Positions 15,959 through 24,195 of a DNA stretch of 30,650 nt are shown piece by piece. The translations under genes were made by a program, and so were the position numbers. Below the pieces are notes generated by a model. It was not told the DNA's origin and did no database searches. It was given only the letters and a program-made list of their open reading frames with translations. Origin of the DNA: an uncultured Lachnospiraceae bacterium (GTDB taxonomy: Bacteria; Bacillota; Clostridia; Lachnospirales; Lachnospiraceae); the NCBI GenBank assembly GCA_910586725.1, contig CAJUJL010000032.1, positions 1 to 30,650 on the forward strand, given 5' to 3'. Numbering within the stretch: the stretch's first letter is position 1; every line of letters starts with the position of its first letter.

Positions 15959-16771
15959 ATGACAGATAAAACGATCGGATTTATCGGCGGAGGCAACATG
16001 GCCTCCGCCATAATTAGTGGAATGATTCATTCCCGTCTTTATCAAAAAGAGCAGATCATTGCCTCCGCGCGTTCACAAGCCACGTTAGACCGGCTGCTTA
16101 ACGCGTATGGCATACGGGTAACTTTAGACAATCAGGAAGTCGCCTGCCGCAGTGACATTCTGTTTTTAGCTGTAAAACCTTATATGTACGAAGAAATTAT
16201 AAGAGAAATCCGCGATATTACGGATGAGGGGAAAATTATTGTTTCAATCGCGGCAGGAATCAGCCATGCCAGGCTCAACCAGTATTTTGACAAACCTCTT
16301 AAAATTGTCCGGGCCATGCCAAACACGCCCGCCGCAGTTTTAGAAGCCATGTCCGCTCTGACGCCGAATCCATACGTTACTTCGGATGAGATGCAGAATG
16401 TAATTGAGATATTCGAAAGTTTCGGAAAATCTGAGATTATACCGGAATCCCTCATGGATGCCGTTATTGGCGTCAGCGGTTCCTCTCCTGCTTATGTGTA
16501 TATGTTTATTGAAGCGATGGCAGACGCCGCCGTTGCAGACGGAATGCCAAGAGCCCAGGCATACAAGTTTGCCGCCCAGGCCGTATACGGTTCGGCAAAA
16601 ATGGTTCTTGAAACCGGCATGCACCCGGGAGCCCTAAAAGACGCCGTCTGTTCCCCGGGGGGCACAACCATTGCAGCTGTTGTAAAGCTGGAAGAACAGG
16701 GTATGCGCAACGCCGTAATCAGCGCACAAAGATGCTGCGTTAAAAGATCAAAAGAAATGGGAAATTCATAA
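15959..16771 (+). CDS. proC: Pyrroline-5-carboxylate reductase
   Basis: ProC reduces pyrroline-5-carboxylate to proline with NAD(P)H, the final step of proline synthesis. The 270-residue protein has the N-terminal dinucleotide loop GFIGGGNMASAI (8-19) and the MPNTPA segment. Its C-terminal signature region runs from SGSSPAYVYMF to SPGGTTIAAV, where the active sites of the oligomer form. It starts 15 bases after the crotonase stop with only a weak ribosome site (AAGAGA), so it is probably translated from the shared message. A strong hairpin terminator follows the stop. A metabolic link to the crotonase is not apparent; they seem only to be co-transcribed. Confidence 0.95.
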   Translation: MTDKTIGFIGGGNMASAIISGMIHSRLYQKEQIIASARSQATLDRLLNAYGIRVTLDNQEVACRSDILFLAVKPYMYEEIIREIRDITDEGKIIVSIAAGISHARLNQYFDKPLKIVRAMPNTPAAVLEAMSALTPNPYVTSDEMQNVIEIFESFGKSEIIPESLMDAVIGVSGSSPAYVYMFIEAMADAAVADGMPRAQAYKFAAQAVYGSAKMVLETGMHPGALKDAVCSPGGTTIAAVVKLEEQGMRNAVISAQRCCVKRSKEMGNS

Positions 16772-16778
16772 CAATAAA

Positions 16779-16830
16779 AGCCATCGCATCCATGACAAAA
16801 TCCGTCATAAATGCAATGGCTCTTTTTTTC
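16779..16830. terminator. Bidirectional terminator between proC and prfA
   Basis: Outer stem AGCCAT/ATGGCT, a GCAT/ATGC segment and inner ATGAC/GTCAT pair around loop AAAATCC. A TTTTTTT run follows on the plus strand (for proC) and TTTTATTG on the minus strand (for prfA). Confidence 0.85.
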
Positions 16831-16873
16831 AAGGTCAACAAGTCAAGACCGTCATTCATCCAAAGCCCTTAGA

Positions 16874-17950
16874 TCAGGCATTATCTTCGAGATTGCTTAA
16901 CTTCGCCGCCTGGTCCGCAGCAACGCAGGCGTCAATGATTTCCTGAATATCGCCGTTCATTACTTTATCCAACTTATACAGTGTAAGGCCAATCCTATGA
17001 TCTGTCACCCTTCCCTGCGGAAAATTGTAGGTGCGGATTTTTTCGGATCGGTCTCCCGTACCGATCTGGCTCCTTCTGGCTTCCGCCTCCGCATCGTGCG
17101 CTTTTTGGCATTCCATATCGTAGAGCTTTGCACGCAGAAGCGCAAAAGCTTTTGCTTTATTCTGAAGCTGTGATTTCTCTGTCTGGCTGTATACGACGAT
17201 TCCCGTGGGATAATGTGTCAGACGAACCGCGGAATCCGTCGTGTTGACGCATTGCCCTCCGTTTCCGGAAGCGCGCATCACGTCAATGCGAATGTCTTTT
17301 TCGTCAATTTCCACTTCCACCTCTTCCGCCTCCGGCATAACCGCTACGCTGATCGTGGATGTATGAATGCGCCCGCCCGATTCCGTTTCAGGCACACGCT
17401 GTACGCGGTGAACGCCGGATTCGTATTTCATAACCGAATAAGCGCCCTGTCCCGTCAGCATAAAACTTACGCTTTTCATTCCGCCGATTCCGATTTCCTC
17501 GCACCCTACCGTTTCTACTTTCCAGCGTCTGCCTTCCGCATAATGTACATACATACGGTAAATCTCCGCCGCAAACAATGCCGCTTCGTCTCCGCCGGCT
17601 CCTGCGCGGATTTCTACAATTACGTTTTTATCATCATTCGGGTCTTTGGGAAGAAGCAGTATTTTCAGCTTTTCTTCTAATTTCTCAACGTTTGCCTTGG
17701 ACTCGTTCAATTCTTCTTTTGCAAACTCCCGCATCTCCTCATCGCTTTCCTCATCCAAAAGCATCAGCGATTCTTCAATATTCTGCTGGTTCTGCCTGTA
17801 TTCTTTATATACGTCCACAATCGGCGTCAAATCGCTTTGCTCCTTCATGAGCTTGCGAAAACGCTCTGCGTCCGACGCCACATCCGGCTTGCTCAACTGA
17901 TTTAACACTTCTTCCAGACGCAACACAAGATCTTCTAACTTATCAAACAT
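16874..17950 (-). CDS. prfA: Peptide chain release factor 1
   Basis: RF1 reads UAA and UAG stop codons on the ribosome and triggers release of the finished protein. The 358-residue product starts MFDKLEDLVLRLEEVL. Its stop-codon-recognition PxT motif appears as RVPETESGGR, and its peptidyl-hydrolysis motif as SGNGGQCVNTTDSAVR. The residue after GGQ is Cys, where many RF1 proteins have His or Ser; catalysis depends on GGQ itself, so function should be intact. AGGAGG lies eight bases before the ATG. The first eight bases overlap the end of prmC, whose product methylates the GGQ glutamine, so the two are coupled. Confidence 0.97.
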   Translation of the reverse strand: MFDKLEDLVLRLEEVLNQLSKPDVASDAERFRKLMKEQSDLTPIVDVYKEYRQNQQNIEESLMLLDEESDEEMREFAKEELNESKANVEKLEEKLKILLLPKDPNDDKNVIVEIRAGAGGDEAALFAAEIYRMYVHYAEGRRWKVETVGCEEIGIGGMKSVSFMLTGQGAYSVMKYESGVHRVQRVPETESGGRIHTSTISVAVMPEAEEVEVEIDEKDIRIDVMRASGNGGQCVNTTDSAVRLTHYPTGIVVYSQTEKSQLQNKAKAFALLRAKLYDMECQKAHDAEAEARRSQIGTGDRSEKIRTYNFPQGRVTDHRIGLTLYKLDKVMNGDIQEIIDACVAADQAAKLSNLEDNA

Positions 17951-18776
17951 GATTTCCTCCTATTACTACGCGATTGTGACCTGCCAGGTCTTTCACGATT
18001 TCAATTTTATTATATCCTGCCTCCCGCATCAAGGCACACACTTCTTCTCCCTGGTCCGATCCGATTTCAAACACCAGATAACCCGCCGGTTTTAAAAAAC
18101 GTTTTCCTTCCAATATAATATTCCGGTAAAAGAAAAGCCCGTCCGCGCTTCCGTCCAATGCTTTTCGCGGCTCATATTCCCGCACCTCCGGCATCAGCTT
18201 TTCAATCTCTTCCGTTTTGATATAGGGCGGATTTGAAACAATCATATCAAATTTTCCCGCTATATTGCAAAACAAATCGCTTTCAATCAGATTTACGGAA
18301 ACGCCGTTTAATGCAGCGTTCTTTTGGGCTATACGCAAAGCCTGGCCGGAAACATCCGACGCTGTCGCCAAAATCGACGGCTCTTTTTTTAAAATACTGA
18401 TGATAATACAGCCGGATCCGGTGCATAAATCCAATACTTCCATTTGTGGTTTGATGCGTTTTAAAGCCTCTTCCACAAGAATCTCCGTATCCCACCTTGG
18501 AATCAGAACGTCCCTGTCCACCAGAAACCGCAGCCCCATAAATTCCTGCTCGCCCGTAATATACTGCAGGGGCATATGTCCGGCTCTTATGTTTAAAACT
18601 TTCTCGTATTCCAATTGATGCCCTGCCGCCATAGCATCATTCATATGCATATAATAAAAATTTCTGTCTATCCCGCATACCATGGAAAGCAGCAGCCATG
18701 CATCGCATCCGGCGTCTGCAATTCCTTTTTCTTTGAGCAGGGATTCCCCCCGGCAAACAGCTTCCCGATACGTCAT
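17943..18776 (-). CDS. prmC: Release factor glutamine N5-methyltransferase
   Basis: PrmC uses S-adenosylmethionine to methylate the glutamine of the GGQ motif in release factors, raising their efficiency. The 277-residue protein has the helical N-terminal domain with PLQYITGEQEFMGL. The Rossmann methyltransferase domain follows, with SAM loop VLDLCTGSGCI and catalytic substrate-binding motif SNPPYIK. The usual LIPRxDTE segment reads LIPRWDTE. Its start is three bases past the DUF1385 stop with AGAAGG before it, and its end overlaps prfA by eight bases. This DUF1385-prmC-prfA order is common in Clostridia. Confidence 0.96.
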   Translation of the reverse strand: MTYREAVCRGESLLKEKGIADAGCDAWLLLSMVCGIDRNFYYMHMNDAMAAGHQLEYEKVLNIRAGHMPLQYITGEQEFMGLRFLVDRDVLIPRWDTEILVEEALKRIKPQMEVLDLCTGSGCIIISILKKEPSILATASDVSGQALRIAQKNAALNGVSVNLIESDLFCNIAGKFDMIVSNPPYIKTEEIEKLMPEVREYEPRKALDGSADGLFFYRNIILEGKRFLKPAGYLVFEIGSDQGEEVCALMREAGYNKIEIVKDLAGHNRVVIGGNHV

Positions 18777-18779
18777 ACC

Positions 18780-19706
18780 CTACCTTCTTTCCAAAGCGGA
18801 ATCATTTATCTCTTTTATGTAGGCTTTCCAGTCAAACACTGCTTCTACCGAAGCAATTCCCACTTCGATCATATCGTCTTCCGGCTCTCTCGTTGTAATT
18901 TTTTGCAGCATAAGCCCCGGCTTACTGATTAAATTCACAAGGAAATGATCGCTGCGCCCCGCCAGCCGTATAAATTCATAAGAAACTCCTGCTATAACCG
19001 GAATCAGCAGCAATCGAAGCGCAAGACGCAAAATGCCGGAATCCACACGGATAAACATAAAAAATAAAATACTCACAAACATCACGATCAATAAAAAACT
19101 TGTCCCGCAGCGTTTGTGCAGCCTTGAGCTTTCCCGTACATTTTCAACCGTCAATTCCCTGCCGCTCTCAATACAATTGATGCACTTATGTTCGGCTCCA
19201 TGGTACATATAGACCCGCTTAATATCCGGCATCAAGGATATTCCCCCTACATAGCAAAGAAAAATCAAAAGCCGCAGCGCTCCTTCCAGCAGCGCAAGAA
19301 CCCATTGCGAAGAAACTGCCTTGCGAAACAAAAGCGATATACCGTAAGGAAGCGCCATAAAAATGGCTATGGCCAATACAACGGACGCCGTAACGGTAAT
19401 TCCCATCACAAGATCGTCTTTCTTTTTGCTCTTTGGATCCTTCTTCCCTTCTTTATCCTCTTCTTCTAAAACGGAAGCTGAATAGGTCAAGGTCTTAAAT
19501 CCAAGCGACAAAGATTCTATAAAATTAAAGACGCCTCTAAAAACAGGCATGTTTTTCAGTTTTTTATTTTTACCGATTCCTCCGTATTCCGAGGACTCAA
19601 TCACAATTTCTTTGTCAGGGTTTCGGACCGCAACGGCATATTTATTTCCATTTTTCATCATGACGCCTTCCATAACTGCCTGACCGCCAATACCCGAATA
19701 TCTCAT
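18780..19706 (-). CDS. DUF1385 family membrane protein (YqhQ-like)
   Basis: A 308-residue integral membrane protein of unknown biochemical function. Family marks are the opening YSGIGGQAVMEGVMMKNG, YHGAEHKCINCIE in the middle and RLHKRCGTSFLL. At least four hydrophobic segments are visible (VMGITVTASVVLAIAIF, WVLALLEGALRLLIFL, FLLIVMFVSILFFMFI, LALRLLLIPVIAGV). A Lys/Glu-rich loop (EEEDKEGKKDPKSKKKDD) precedes the first. The conserved His and Cys residues suggest metal binding, but no activity is established. I chose ATG 19706 because GGAG lies six bases upstream; a TTG at 19727 would overlap the rpmE terminator. It is expressed partly by read-through from rpmE or from an unseen promoter, and leads prmC-prfA. 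Confidence 0.9.
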   Translation of the reverse strand: MRYSGIGGQAVMEGVMMKNGNKYAVAVRNPDKEIVIESSEYGGIGKNKKLKNMPVFRGVFNFIESLSLGFKTLTYSASVLEEEDKEGKKDPKSKKKDDLVMGITVTASVVLAIAIFMALPYGISLLFRKAVSSQWVLALLEGALRLLIFLCYVGGISLMPDIKRVYMYHGAEHKCINCIESGRELTVENVRESSRLHKRCGTSFLLIVMFVSILFFMFIRVDSGILRLALRLLLIPVIAGVSYEFIRLAGRSDHFLVNLISKPGLMLQKITTREPEDDMIEVGIASVEAVFDWKAYIKEINDSALERR

Positions 19707-19724
19707 ATTTTTCTCCATTATACT

Positions 19725-19759
19725 CAAAAAAGGTTGAGATTAAAATTAACCTCAACCTT
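19725..19759 (-). terminator. Terminator after rpmE
   Basis: AAGGTTGAG (19730-19738) pairs perfectly with CTCAACCTT (19751-19759). TTTTTTGAG follows on the minus strand. It lies between rpmE and the DUF1385 gene and may attenuate rather than fully stop transcription, since no promoter is visible for the genes beyond. Confidence 0.85.
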
Positions 19760-19774
19760 GCCATGTACTGCAAA

Positions 19775-19981
19775 CTAATTCTGAACCATGCCGTACTTCC
19801 TGTTGAACTTGTCAATACGTCCGCGCGCCTGAGCCATCTTCTGCTGGCCTGTGTAGAACGGATGACATTTGGAACAGATTTCAACGTGAATATCTTTCTT
19901 TGTCGAACCTGTAACAAATGTATTGCCACAGTTACATGTCACAGTTGCCTGATAGTAATCTGGATGGATTCCTTCTCTCAT
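19775..19981 (-). CDS. rpmE: 50S ribosomal protein L31 (zinc-binding type)
   Basis: L31 bridges the ribosomal subunits. The 68-residue protein starts MREGIHPDYYQATVTCNCG and has the four zinc cysteines as CNC and CSKC (C+ type). It also has FYTGQQK and the basic stretch GRIDKFNRKYG. The frame opens with a GTG nine bases upstream, but GAGGTG before ATG 19981 sets the usual start. It has its own promoter and terminator between rho and DUF1385, a common clostridial order. Because the zinc ligands are present, this is the zinc-replete form rather than the zinc-independent paralogue. Confidence 0.97.
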   Translation of the reverse strand: MREGIHPDYYQATVTCNCGNTFVTGSTKKDIHVEICSKCHPFYTGQQKMAQARGRIDKFNRKYGMVQN

Positions 19982-20050
19982 GTCTTTCACCTCACAAAGT
20001 TTTCATATCATAAAAAATTGCTTATTCACATCTTCATAAACAGCTTATTC

Positions 20051-20079
20051 AGTATATCATACTCATTTTCATTATGCAA
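20051..20079 (-). promoter_or_regulatory. Promoter of rpmE
   Basis: On the minus strand, -35 TTGCAT (20074-20079) and -10 TATACT (20051-20056) are separated by 17 bases. The leader of about 60 bases holds two direct copies of GAATAAGC (plus-strand 20043-20050 and 20020-20027, 23 bases apart). Confidence 0.78.
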
Positions 20080-20085
20080 GTAAAT

Positions 20086-21480
20086 TTAAAAAAATCTTGT
20101 CTTTTTCACCATTTGAATGTATTCTCTGTTATTTCTTGTTCTCGCAAACATATTTAAAACCGATTCCACCGCGTCTTCTGATTTGGAACCGTTAAATGCC
20201 TTGCGCATGATTTCCACTGCTTCCTGTTCTTCCTGATCTAACAAAAGGTCTTCTCTTCTGGTGCCGGATTTTACGATGTCGATTGCAGGAAATACGCGCT
20301 TCTCGGAAAGCTTCCGATCCAAAACCAGCTCCATATTGCCGGTTCCTTTGAATTCTTCAAAGACCACGTCATCCATTTTACTGCCGGTATCTACCAGAGC
20401 GGATGCGAGAATCGTCAGGCTCCCCCCTTCTCTCATATTTCTGGCCGCTCCAAAAAACCGCTTTGGCATATGCAGCGCCGCAGGGTCAAGACCTCCGGAT
20501 AACGTCCGGCCGCTTGGCGGAACCGTCAGATTGTACGCCCTTGCCAGACGCGTAATGCTGTCCAAAAGAATCATAACGTCTCTCCGATGCTCCACAAGGC
20601 GTTTCGCCCGCTCGATCACCATTTCCGAAACGCGTTTGTGATGCTCCGGAAGCTCGTCAAACGTAGAATAAATAACTTCTACATTTTTTCCTTCAATCGC
20701 TTCTTTAATATCCGTCACTTCTTCCGGCCGTTCATCAATCAAAAGAATAATCAGATGCATATCCGGATTGGATTTCGTGACTGCCCTTGCAATTTGCTTT
20801 AACAGCGTCGTCTTTCCCGCTTTTGGCGGAGAAACAATCATGCCTCGCTGCCCTTTGCCAATGGGCGAAACAAGATCCACAATCCGCATCGCCATCGACA
20901 CGCCCGGCTGTTCCAGTCGAATCCTTTCATTTGGAAACACCGGTGTAAGCTCTTCAAAGTTTTTGCGCCGCTGCGCAACGCCCGGATGAAAACCGTTAAT
21001 TGTATTTACATATAATAATGCGCTGAATTTCTCCTGCTGCGTCTTAATCCTTGTATTTCCGCTGATAATGTCTCCTGTTTTTAAATTGAATTTGCGTATC
21101 TGCGAAGGAGATACATACACGTCTTTCTCTCCCGGCAGATAATTCTCACAGCGGATAAATCCATAACCGTCCGGCATAACTTCCAATATCCCGTTTGCCG
21201 TGATCCCGCTGTCTAACTCATCCCTTGCAACCGCATTTGACACATCCTGTACGGCAGCCTTCCCATCCTGTTCGCACTTCATTTCCTCCCTGACCTCTTT
21301 GGACGCTTTATCTTCTTTATCTCCCTTTTCTTCTTTCTGGTTTTTTGCTTCTTTCTCATCTTCTTCTAACATTCGCTCTACCAGTTCGCTTTTCTTTAAT
21401 CCGGATAAATTCTTTAATCCCCTTGCTTTTGCCAAATCTCTTAGCACTGTTACTGACAGACTTTCATATTTTTCTCTCAT
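20086..21480 (-). CDS. rho: Transcription termination factor Rho
   Basis: Rho is a hexameric RNA-dependent ATPase that releases transcripts. From MREKYESLSVTVLRDLAKARG the product has 464 residues: an N-terminal helical Rho_N domain (1-45) and a charged Lys/Glu insert (about 45-100). The cold-shock-like RNA-binding domain follows (GILEVMPDGYGFIR, DVYVSPSQIRKF), then the ATPase with Walker A PPKAGKTTLLK, Walker B VMILLDSITR and the Q/R-loop region. DPAALHMPKRFFGAARN is family-typical. The open frame reaches 21564, but AGGAGA about ten bases upstream favours ATG 21480. The acidic insert is longer than in E. coli, as in many Clostridia. No terminator is clear after the stop; rpmE has its own promoter. 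Confidence 0.95.
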   Translation of the reverse strand: MREKYESLSVTVLRDLAKARGLKNLSGLKKSELVERMLEEDEKEAKNQKEEKGDKEDKASKEVREEMKCEQDGKAAVQDVSNAVARDELDSGITANGILEVMPDGYGFIRCENYLPGEKDVYVSPSQIRKFNLKTGDIISGNTRIKTQQEKFSALLYVNTINGFHPGVAQRRKNFEELTPVFPNERIRLEQPGVSMAMRIVDLVSPIGKGQRGMIVSPPKAGKTTLLKQIARAVTKSNPDMHLIILLIDERPEEVTDIKEAIEGKNVEVIYSTFDELPEHHKRVSEMVIERAKRLVEHRRDVMILLDSITRLARAYNLTVPPSGRTLSGGLDPAALHMPKRFFGAARNMREGGSLTILASALVDTGSKMDDVVFEEFKGTGNMELVLDRKLSEKRVFPAIDIVKSGTRREDLLLDQEEQEAVEIMRKAFNGSKSEDAVESVLNMFARTRNNREYIQMVKKTRFF

Positions 21481-21574
21481 TCTTCCATAATCTCCTATTC
21501 GCATTTGCGTCCTGTTTATTGTATGGGATTCCTGTCTGATGCGACAAAGAATGGTTTGTACCACTGATTTTCCA

Positions 21575-21580
21575 ATTATA
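21575..21580 (-). promoter_or_regulatory. Possible -10 box of rho
   Basis: TATAAT on the minus strand lies about 95 bases before the rho start, but the position 17 bases upstream (TTTCTA) is a poor -35. This is the best candidate in the short divergent region shared with the malic enzyme gene. Confidence 0.4.
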
Positions 21581-21613
21581 CAACATCTTTATAAAAATAG
21601 AAAGTCCTTTTTC

Positions 21614-21642
21614 TTGATTTGTCATATTTTTAGTGCTATGAT
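21614..21642 (+). promoter_or_regulatory. Promoter of the malic enzyme gene
   Basis: -35 TTGATT (21614-21619) and -10 TATGAT (21637-21642) are separated by 17 bases, with a leader of about 30 bases to the start. Confidence 0.75.
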
Positions 21643-21677
21643 ATGAAATGATTGAAAACAAAAAAAGGAGCGCTGTC

Positions 21678-22856
21678 ATGGATTACGGAGAAAAAGCATT
21701 AATTGCACATAAAGAATGGAACGGAAAATTAGAAATCATCTCAAAATCACCGGTAAAAGACCGCGATGCGCTTTCCATAGCCTACACCCCAGGGGTTGCA
21801 GAGCCTTGTAAAGCCATTGCCAAAGATCCCGCCGATGCATACACTTACACAATAAAAGCAAATACGGTTGCCGTCGTTTCTGACGGAAGCGCAGTACTTG
21901 GCCTTGGCAATATCGGCCCCTATGCCGCAATGCCTGTTATGGAAGGCAAATGCGTGCTTTTCAAGGAATTCGGCAACGTAAATGCCGTCCCGATTTGTCT
22001 GGATACGCAAAACACGGAAGAAATCATTCAATCTGTTAAAAATATAGCGCCTGCTTTTGGCGGCATCAATCTGGAAGACATTTCAGCGCCGAGATGTTTT
22101 GAAATTGAAGATCGCCTGAACCAGATGCTGGATATTCCGGTTTTTCATGACGACCAGCATGGAACGGCTATTGTCGTACTCGCGGGAATCATCAATGCCC
22201 TAAAAGTAACCGGAAAGAAAAAGGAAAACTGTAAAGTCGTTGTAAACGGCGCGGGCTCTGCCGGAATCGCAATTACAAAACTTCTTTTAACTTACGGATT
22301 TTTACACATAACGATGTGTGACAAAGAAGGGATGATAAACAAAGAGTATCAAAACCTGAACTGGATGCAGCAAAAAATGACGGAAGTTACCAATCTGGAA
22401 AACGATCATGGAACTCTTGCAGACGCTTTAAAAGGCGCGGACATTTTTGTAGGCGTTTCCGCACCGAATATTGTAAGTTCCGATATGGTCGCTTCCATGA
22501 ACAAAGACGCTATTCTTTTTGCCATGGCAAATCCCGTACCGGAAATTATGCCGGACGTTGCAAAAGCTGCCGGCGCAAGAATTGTCGGTACAGGAAGAAG
22601 CGACTTCCCCAATCAGATAAACAATGTCGTTGCTTTTCCGGGTATTTTCAAAGGCGCATTGGAAGGCCGCGCCAGCCAGATTACAGAAGAAATGAAGCTT
22701 GCCGCTGCCAAAGCAATTGCCGATCTTGTCAGTGACGATAAGCTGAATGAAGATTTTATTATGCCGGAAGCGTTTGACCCACGCGTAGCAGAAGCCGTTA
22801 GCAATGCCGTAAAATCCCATATTCGAAAAACTCCCAGGGAGAACATCCATGGCTGA
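21678..22856 (+). CDS. NAD(P)-dependent malic enzyme
   Basis: Malic enzyme oxidatively decarboxylates malate to pyruvate in the cytosol. The 392-residue protein (from MDYGEKALIAHKEW) is the short bacterial form without the phosphotransacetylase-like extension of MaeB. Visible motifs are SIAYTPGVAEPC, the catalytic-lysine region YTIKANTVAVVSDG, metal-binding FHDDQHGTA, Rossmann loop VVVNGAGSAGIA, and FAMANPVPEI with TGRSDFPNQINNV. The frame opens at 21648, but AAAGGAG before ATG 21678 decides the start. Whether NAD or NADP is preferred cannot be told by eye. Its last eight bases overlap the DUF4364 gene. Confidence 0.94.
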   Translation: MDYGEKALIAHKEWNGKLEIISKSPVKDRDALSIAYTPGVAEPCKAIAKDPADAYTYTIKANTVAVVSDGSAVLGLGNIGPYAAMPVMEGKCVLFKEFGNVNAVPICLDTQNTEEIIQSVKNIAPAFGGINLEDISAPRCFEIEDRLNQMLDIPVFHDDQHGTAIVVLAGIINALKVTGKKKENCKVVVNGAGSAGIAITKLLLTYGFLHITMCDKEGMINKEYQNLNWMQQKMTEVTNLENDHGTLADALKGADIFVGVSAPNIVSSDMVASMNKDAILFAMANPVPEIMPDVAKAAGARIVGTGRSDFPNQINNVVAFPGIFKGALEGRASQITEEMKLAAAKAIADLVSDDKLNEDFIMPEAFDPRVAEAVSNAVKSHIRKTPRENIHG

Positions 22857-23364
22857 TCCAAATACGATTTATAAAATAACTATTTTAGCCATGCTGGAAA
22901 AAGTAGATTTCCCTCTTTCCAATACACAGATCTCTAACTTTTTTCTGGAACAAAATTATACGGATTATTTTACGGTTCAGCAAATGATCAACGAGCTTTT
23001 GGATTCGGACTTGATCCGATTTCAATCTACGCATAATAATACACAATATTATGTTACAGCGCCCGGAAAAGAAACGTTAAAATTTTTTGAAGATAAGATT
23101 ACACCGGCGATCGAGCATGATATTATTTCTTACTTCGAGAAAAATAAGATGTCTTTAAAAGACGAGAATTCTGTGATTGCTGATTTTTACAAAGCCACCT
23201 ATTCCGGTTTCGACGTCCGCTGCCAGTTAAAAGAAAATAATTTGTCTGTAATAGATCTGACGCTCCATGTACAGACAAAAGCACAGGCACAGGCGATCTG
23301 CACAAACTGGCAAAAACAAAACCTGAATATTTATACCTATCTGATGGATTTGCTAATACAATAA
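22849..23364 (+). CDS. DUF4364 family winged-helix protein
   Basis: A 171-residue protein matching by eye the DUF4364 family of Clostridia. The N-terminal 70 residues look like a winged helix-turn-helix (ILAMLEKVDFPLSNTQI, TVQQMINELLDSDLI, YYVTAPGKETLKFFEDKI), similar in style to PadR or MarR-like regulators. The C-terminal half is a mixed alpha/beta domain containing FDVRCQLKENN and LTLHVQTKAQA. It overlaps the malic enzyme gene by eight bases with GGGAGAA inside that gene, so the two are co-translated. A DNA-binding regulatory role is plausible but not shown. No membrane or secretion signal is seen. Confidence 0.82.
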   Translation: MADPNTIYKITILAMLEKVDFPLSNTQISNFFLEQNYTDYFTVQQMINELLDSDLIRFQSTHNNTQYYVTAPGKETLKFFEDKITPAIEHDIISYFEKNKMSLKDENSVIADFYKATYSGFDVRCQLKENNLSVIDLTLHVQTKAQAQAICTNWQKQNLNIYTYLMDLLIQ

Positions 23365-23388
23365 ACGTAACAAATATTTTAACTCCAA

Positions 23389-23450
23389 AATACTTTACCC
23401 CCAGGACACAAAAGGTCAAATGCTCTCCTGTGTCCCGGGGGTAAAGTATT
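23389..23450. terminator. Long hairpin between convergent genes
   Basis: AATACTTTACCCCC (23389-23402) pairs perfectly with 23437-23450. After one mismatch (23403/23436), GGACACA (23404-23410) pairs with TGTGTCC (23429-23435) around an 18-base loop. This makes 21 paired bases in a 62-base unit. It lies between the DUF4364 and mecA stops and could end both transcripts. T-runs are short on both sides, so a repetitive palindrome is an alternative. Confidence 0.65.
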
Positions 23451-23469
23451 CTCATTCGCCATATTTTAT

Positions 23470-24159
23470 TTATAACTTTGCCAGAGTCTCCAATGCCTTG
23501 TTTTTTAATATCACATTGGCGTGTTCTTCCAGGAAATTGCTGCGCGCGCTGTCTTTTTCAATTCCTTTTGCATATTCCATAGATGCCGCAACAAATTCAT
23601 ATACATATCCCCTTGTGCAGTTATTTAAATCTGCCCAAAGAAAATATTTTTTGGTCTGATCCAGATAATACAGCCGGCTTTTTGCCTTCGAACTTTTTGG
23701 AAGCACCTGACAGAATTTCCGAACGCTGTCAAAAGAAGAAAACGTAAGCAGATAAGCATATCCCTCCCTGTCTCCTTCTATGACTTTCTCTTTTTTGGAT
23801 TTCCCGGCTTCCTTTAAAATATCTGCCTTAACATCCGGTTTTTCTTTTTCGATTTCTTTTACTGCAGATGAACCGAACATATTCTTGATATGTTCTAAAA
23901 TCTCCGCACTGCTGACCTGGCTCTCCGAAAACGTCAATACAATTTCATTCTCAGACATAATGGCTGCCTGGATCGACATCATATTGCCGCTTGTTTTAAA
24001 TCCCACCTCTTCTTCGGCAATCCGAATCAAGTTTTCTAAAAATTCTCTGGCATTGGGCGTATTGGAAAAAAAATCATCCAATCCAATCCCATGCTCTTCC
24101 AAATCATCCTGGGTCAAAGTACAACGCAGTGACCCGTTATCCATTTTTTCAAACTTCAT
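23470..24159 (-). CDS. mecA: MecA-like adaptor protein
   Basis: MecA-type adaptors deliver proteins to the ClpC ATPase for degradation by ClpCP. The 229-residue product shows the expected two domains. The N-terminal part has MKFEKMDNGSLRCTLTQDDL and FFSNTPNAREFLENLI. An acidic/Lys-rich linker (EIEKEKPDVKADILKEAGKS, about 100-120) leads to a C-terminal ClpC-binding-like domain (YAYLLTFSSFDSVRKFCQVL, LYYLDQTKKYFL). The gene starts 36 bases after the pyrophosphatase stop with AAGGATGTG upstream, so the two are likely co-transcribed. The long hairpin at 23389-23450 follows. Which proteins it targets is unknown. Confidence 0.85.
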   Translation of the reverse strand: MKFEKMDNGSLRCTLTQDDLEEHGIGLDDFFSNTPNAREFLENLIRIAEEEVGFKTSGNMMSIQAAIMSENEIVLTFSESQVSSAEILEHIKNMFGSSAVKEIEKEKPDVKADILKEAGKSKKEKVIEGDREGYAYLLTFSSFDSVRKFCQVLPKSSKAKSRLYYLDQTKKYFLWADLNNCTRGYVYEFVAASMEYAKGIEKDSARSNFLEEHANVILKNKALETLAKL

Positions 24160-24195
24160 AATGCATCACATCCTTACTAATCCCCTATAGATTTT

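Noticed and set aside
20020..20050. Start of a CRISPR-like repeat array
   Set aside because: There are only two 8-base copies and no further regular units. No CRISPR array was seen anywhere in the window.
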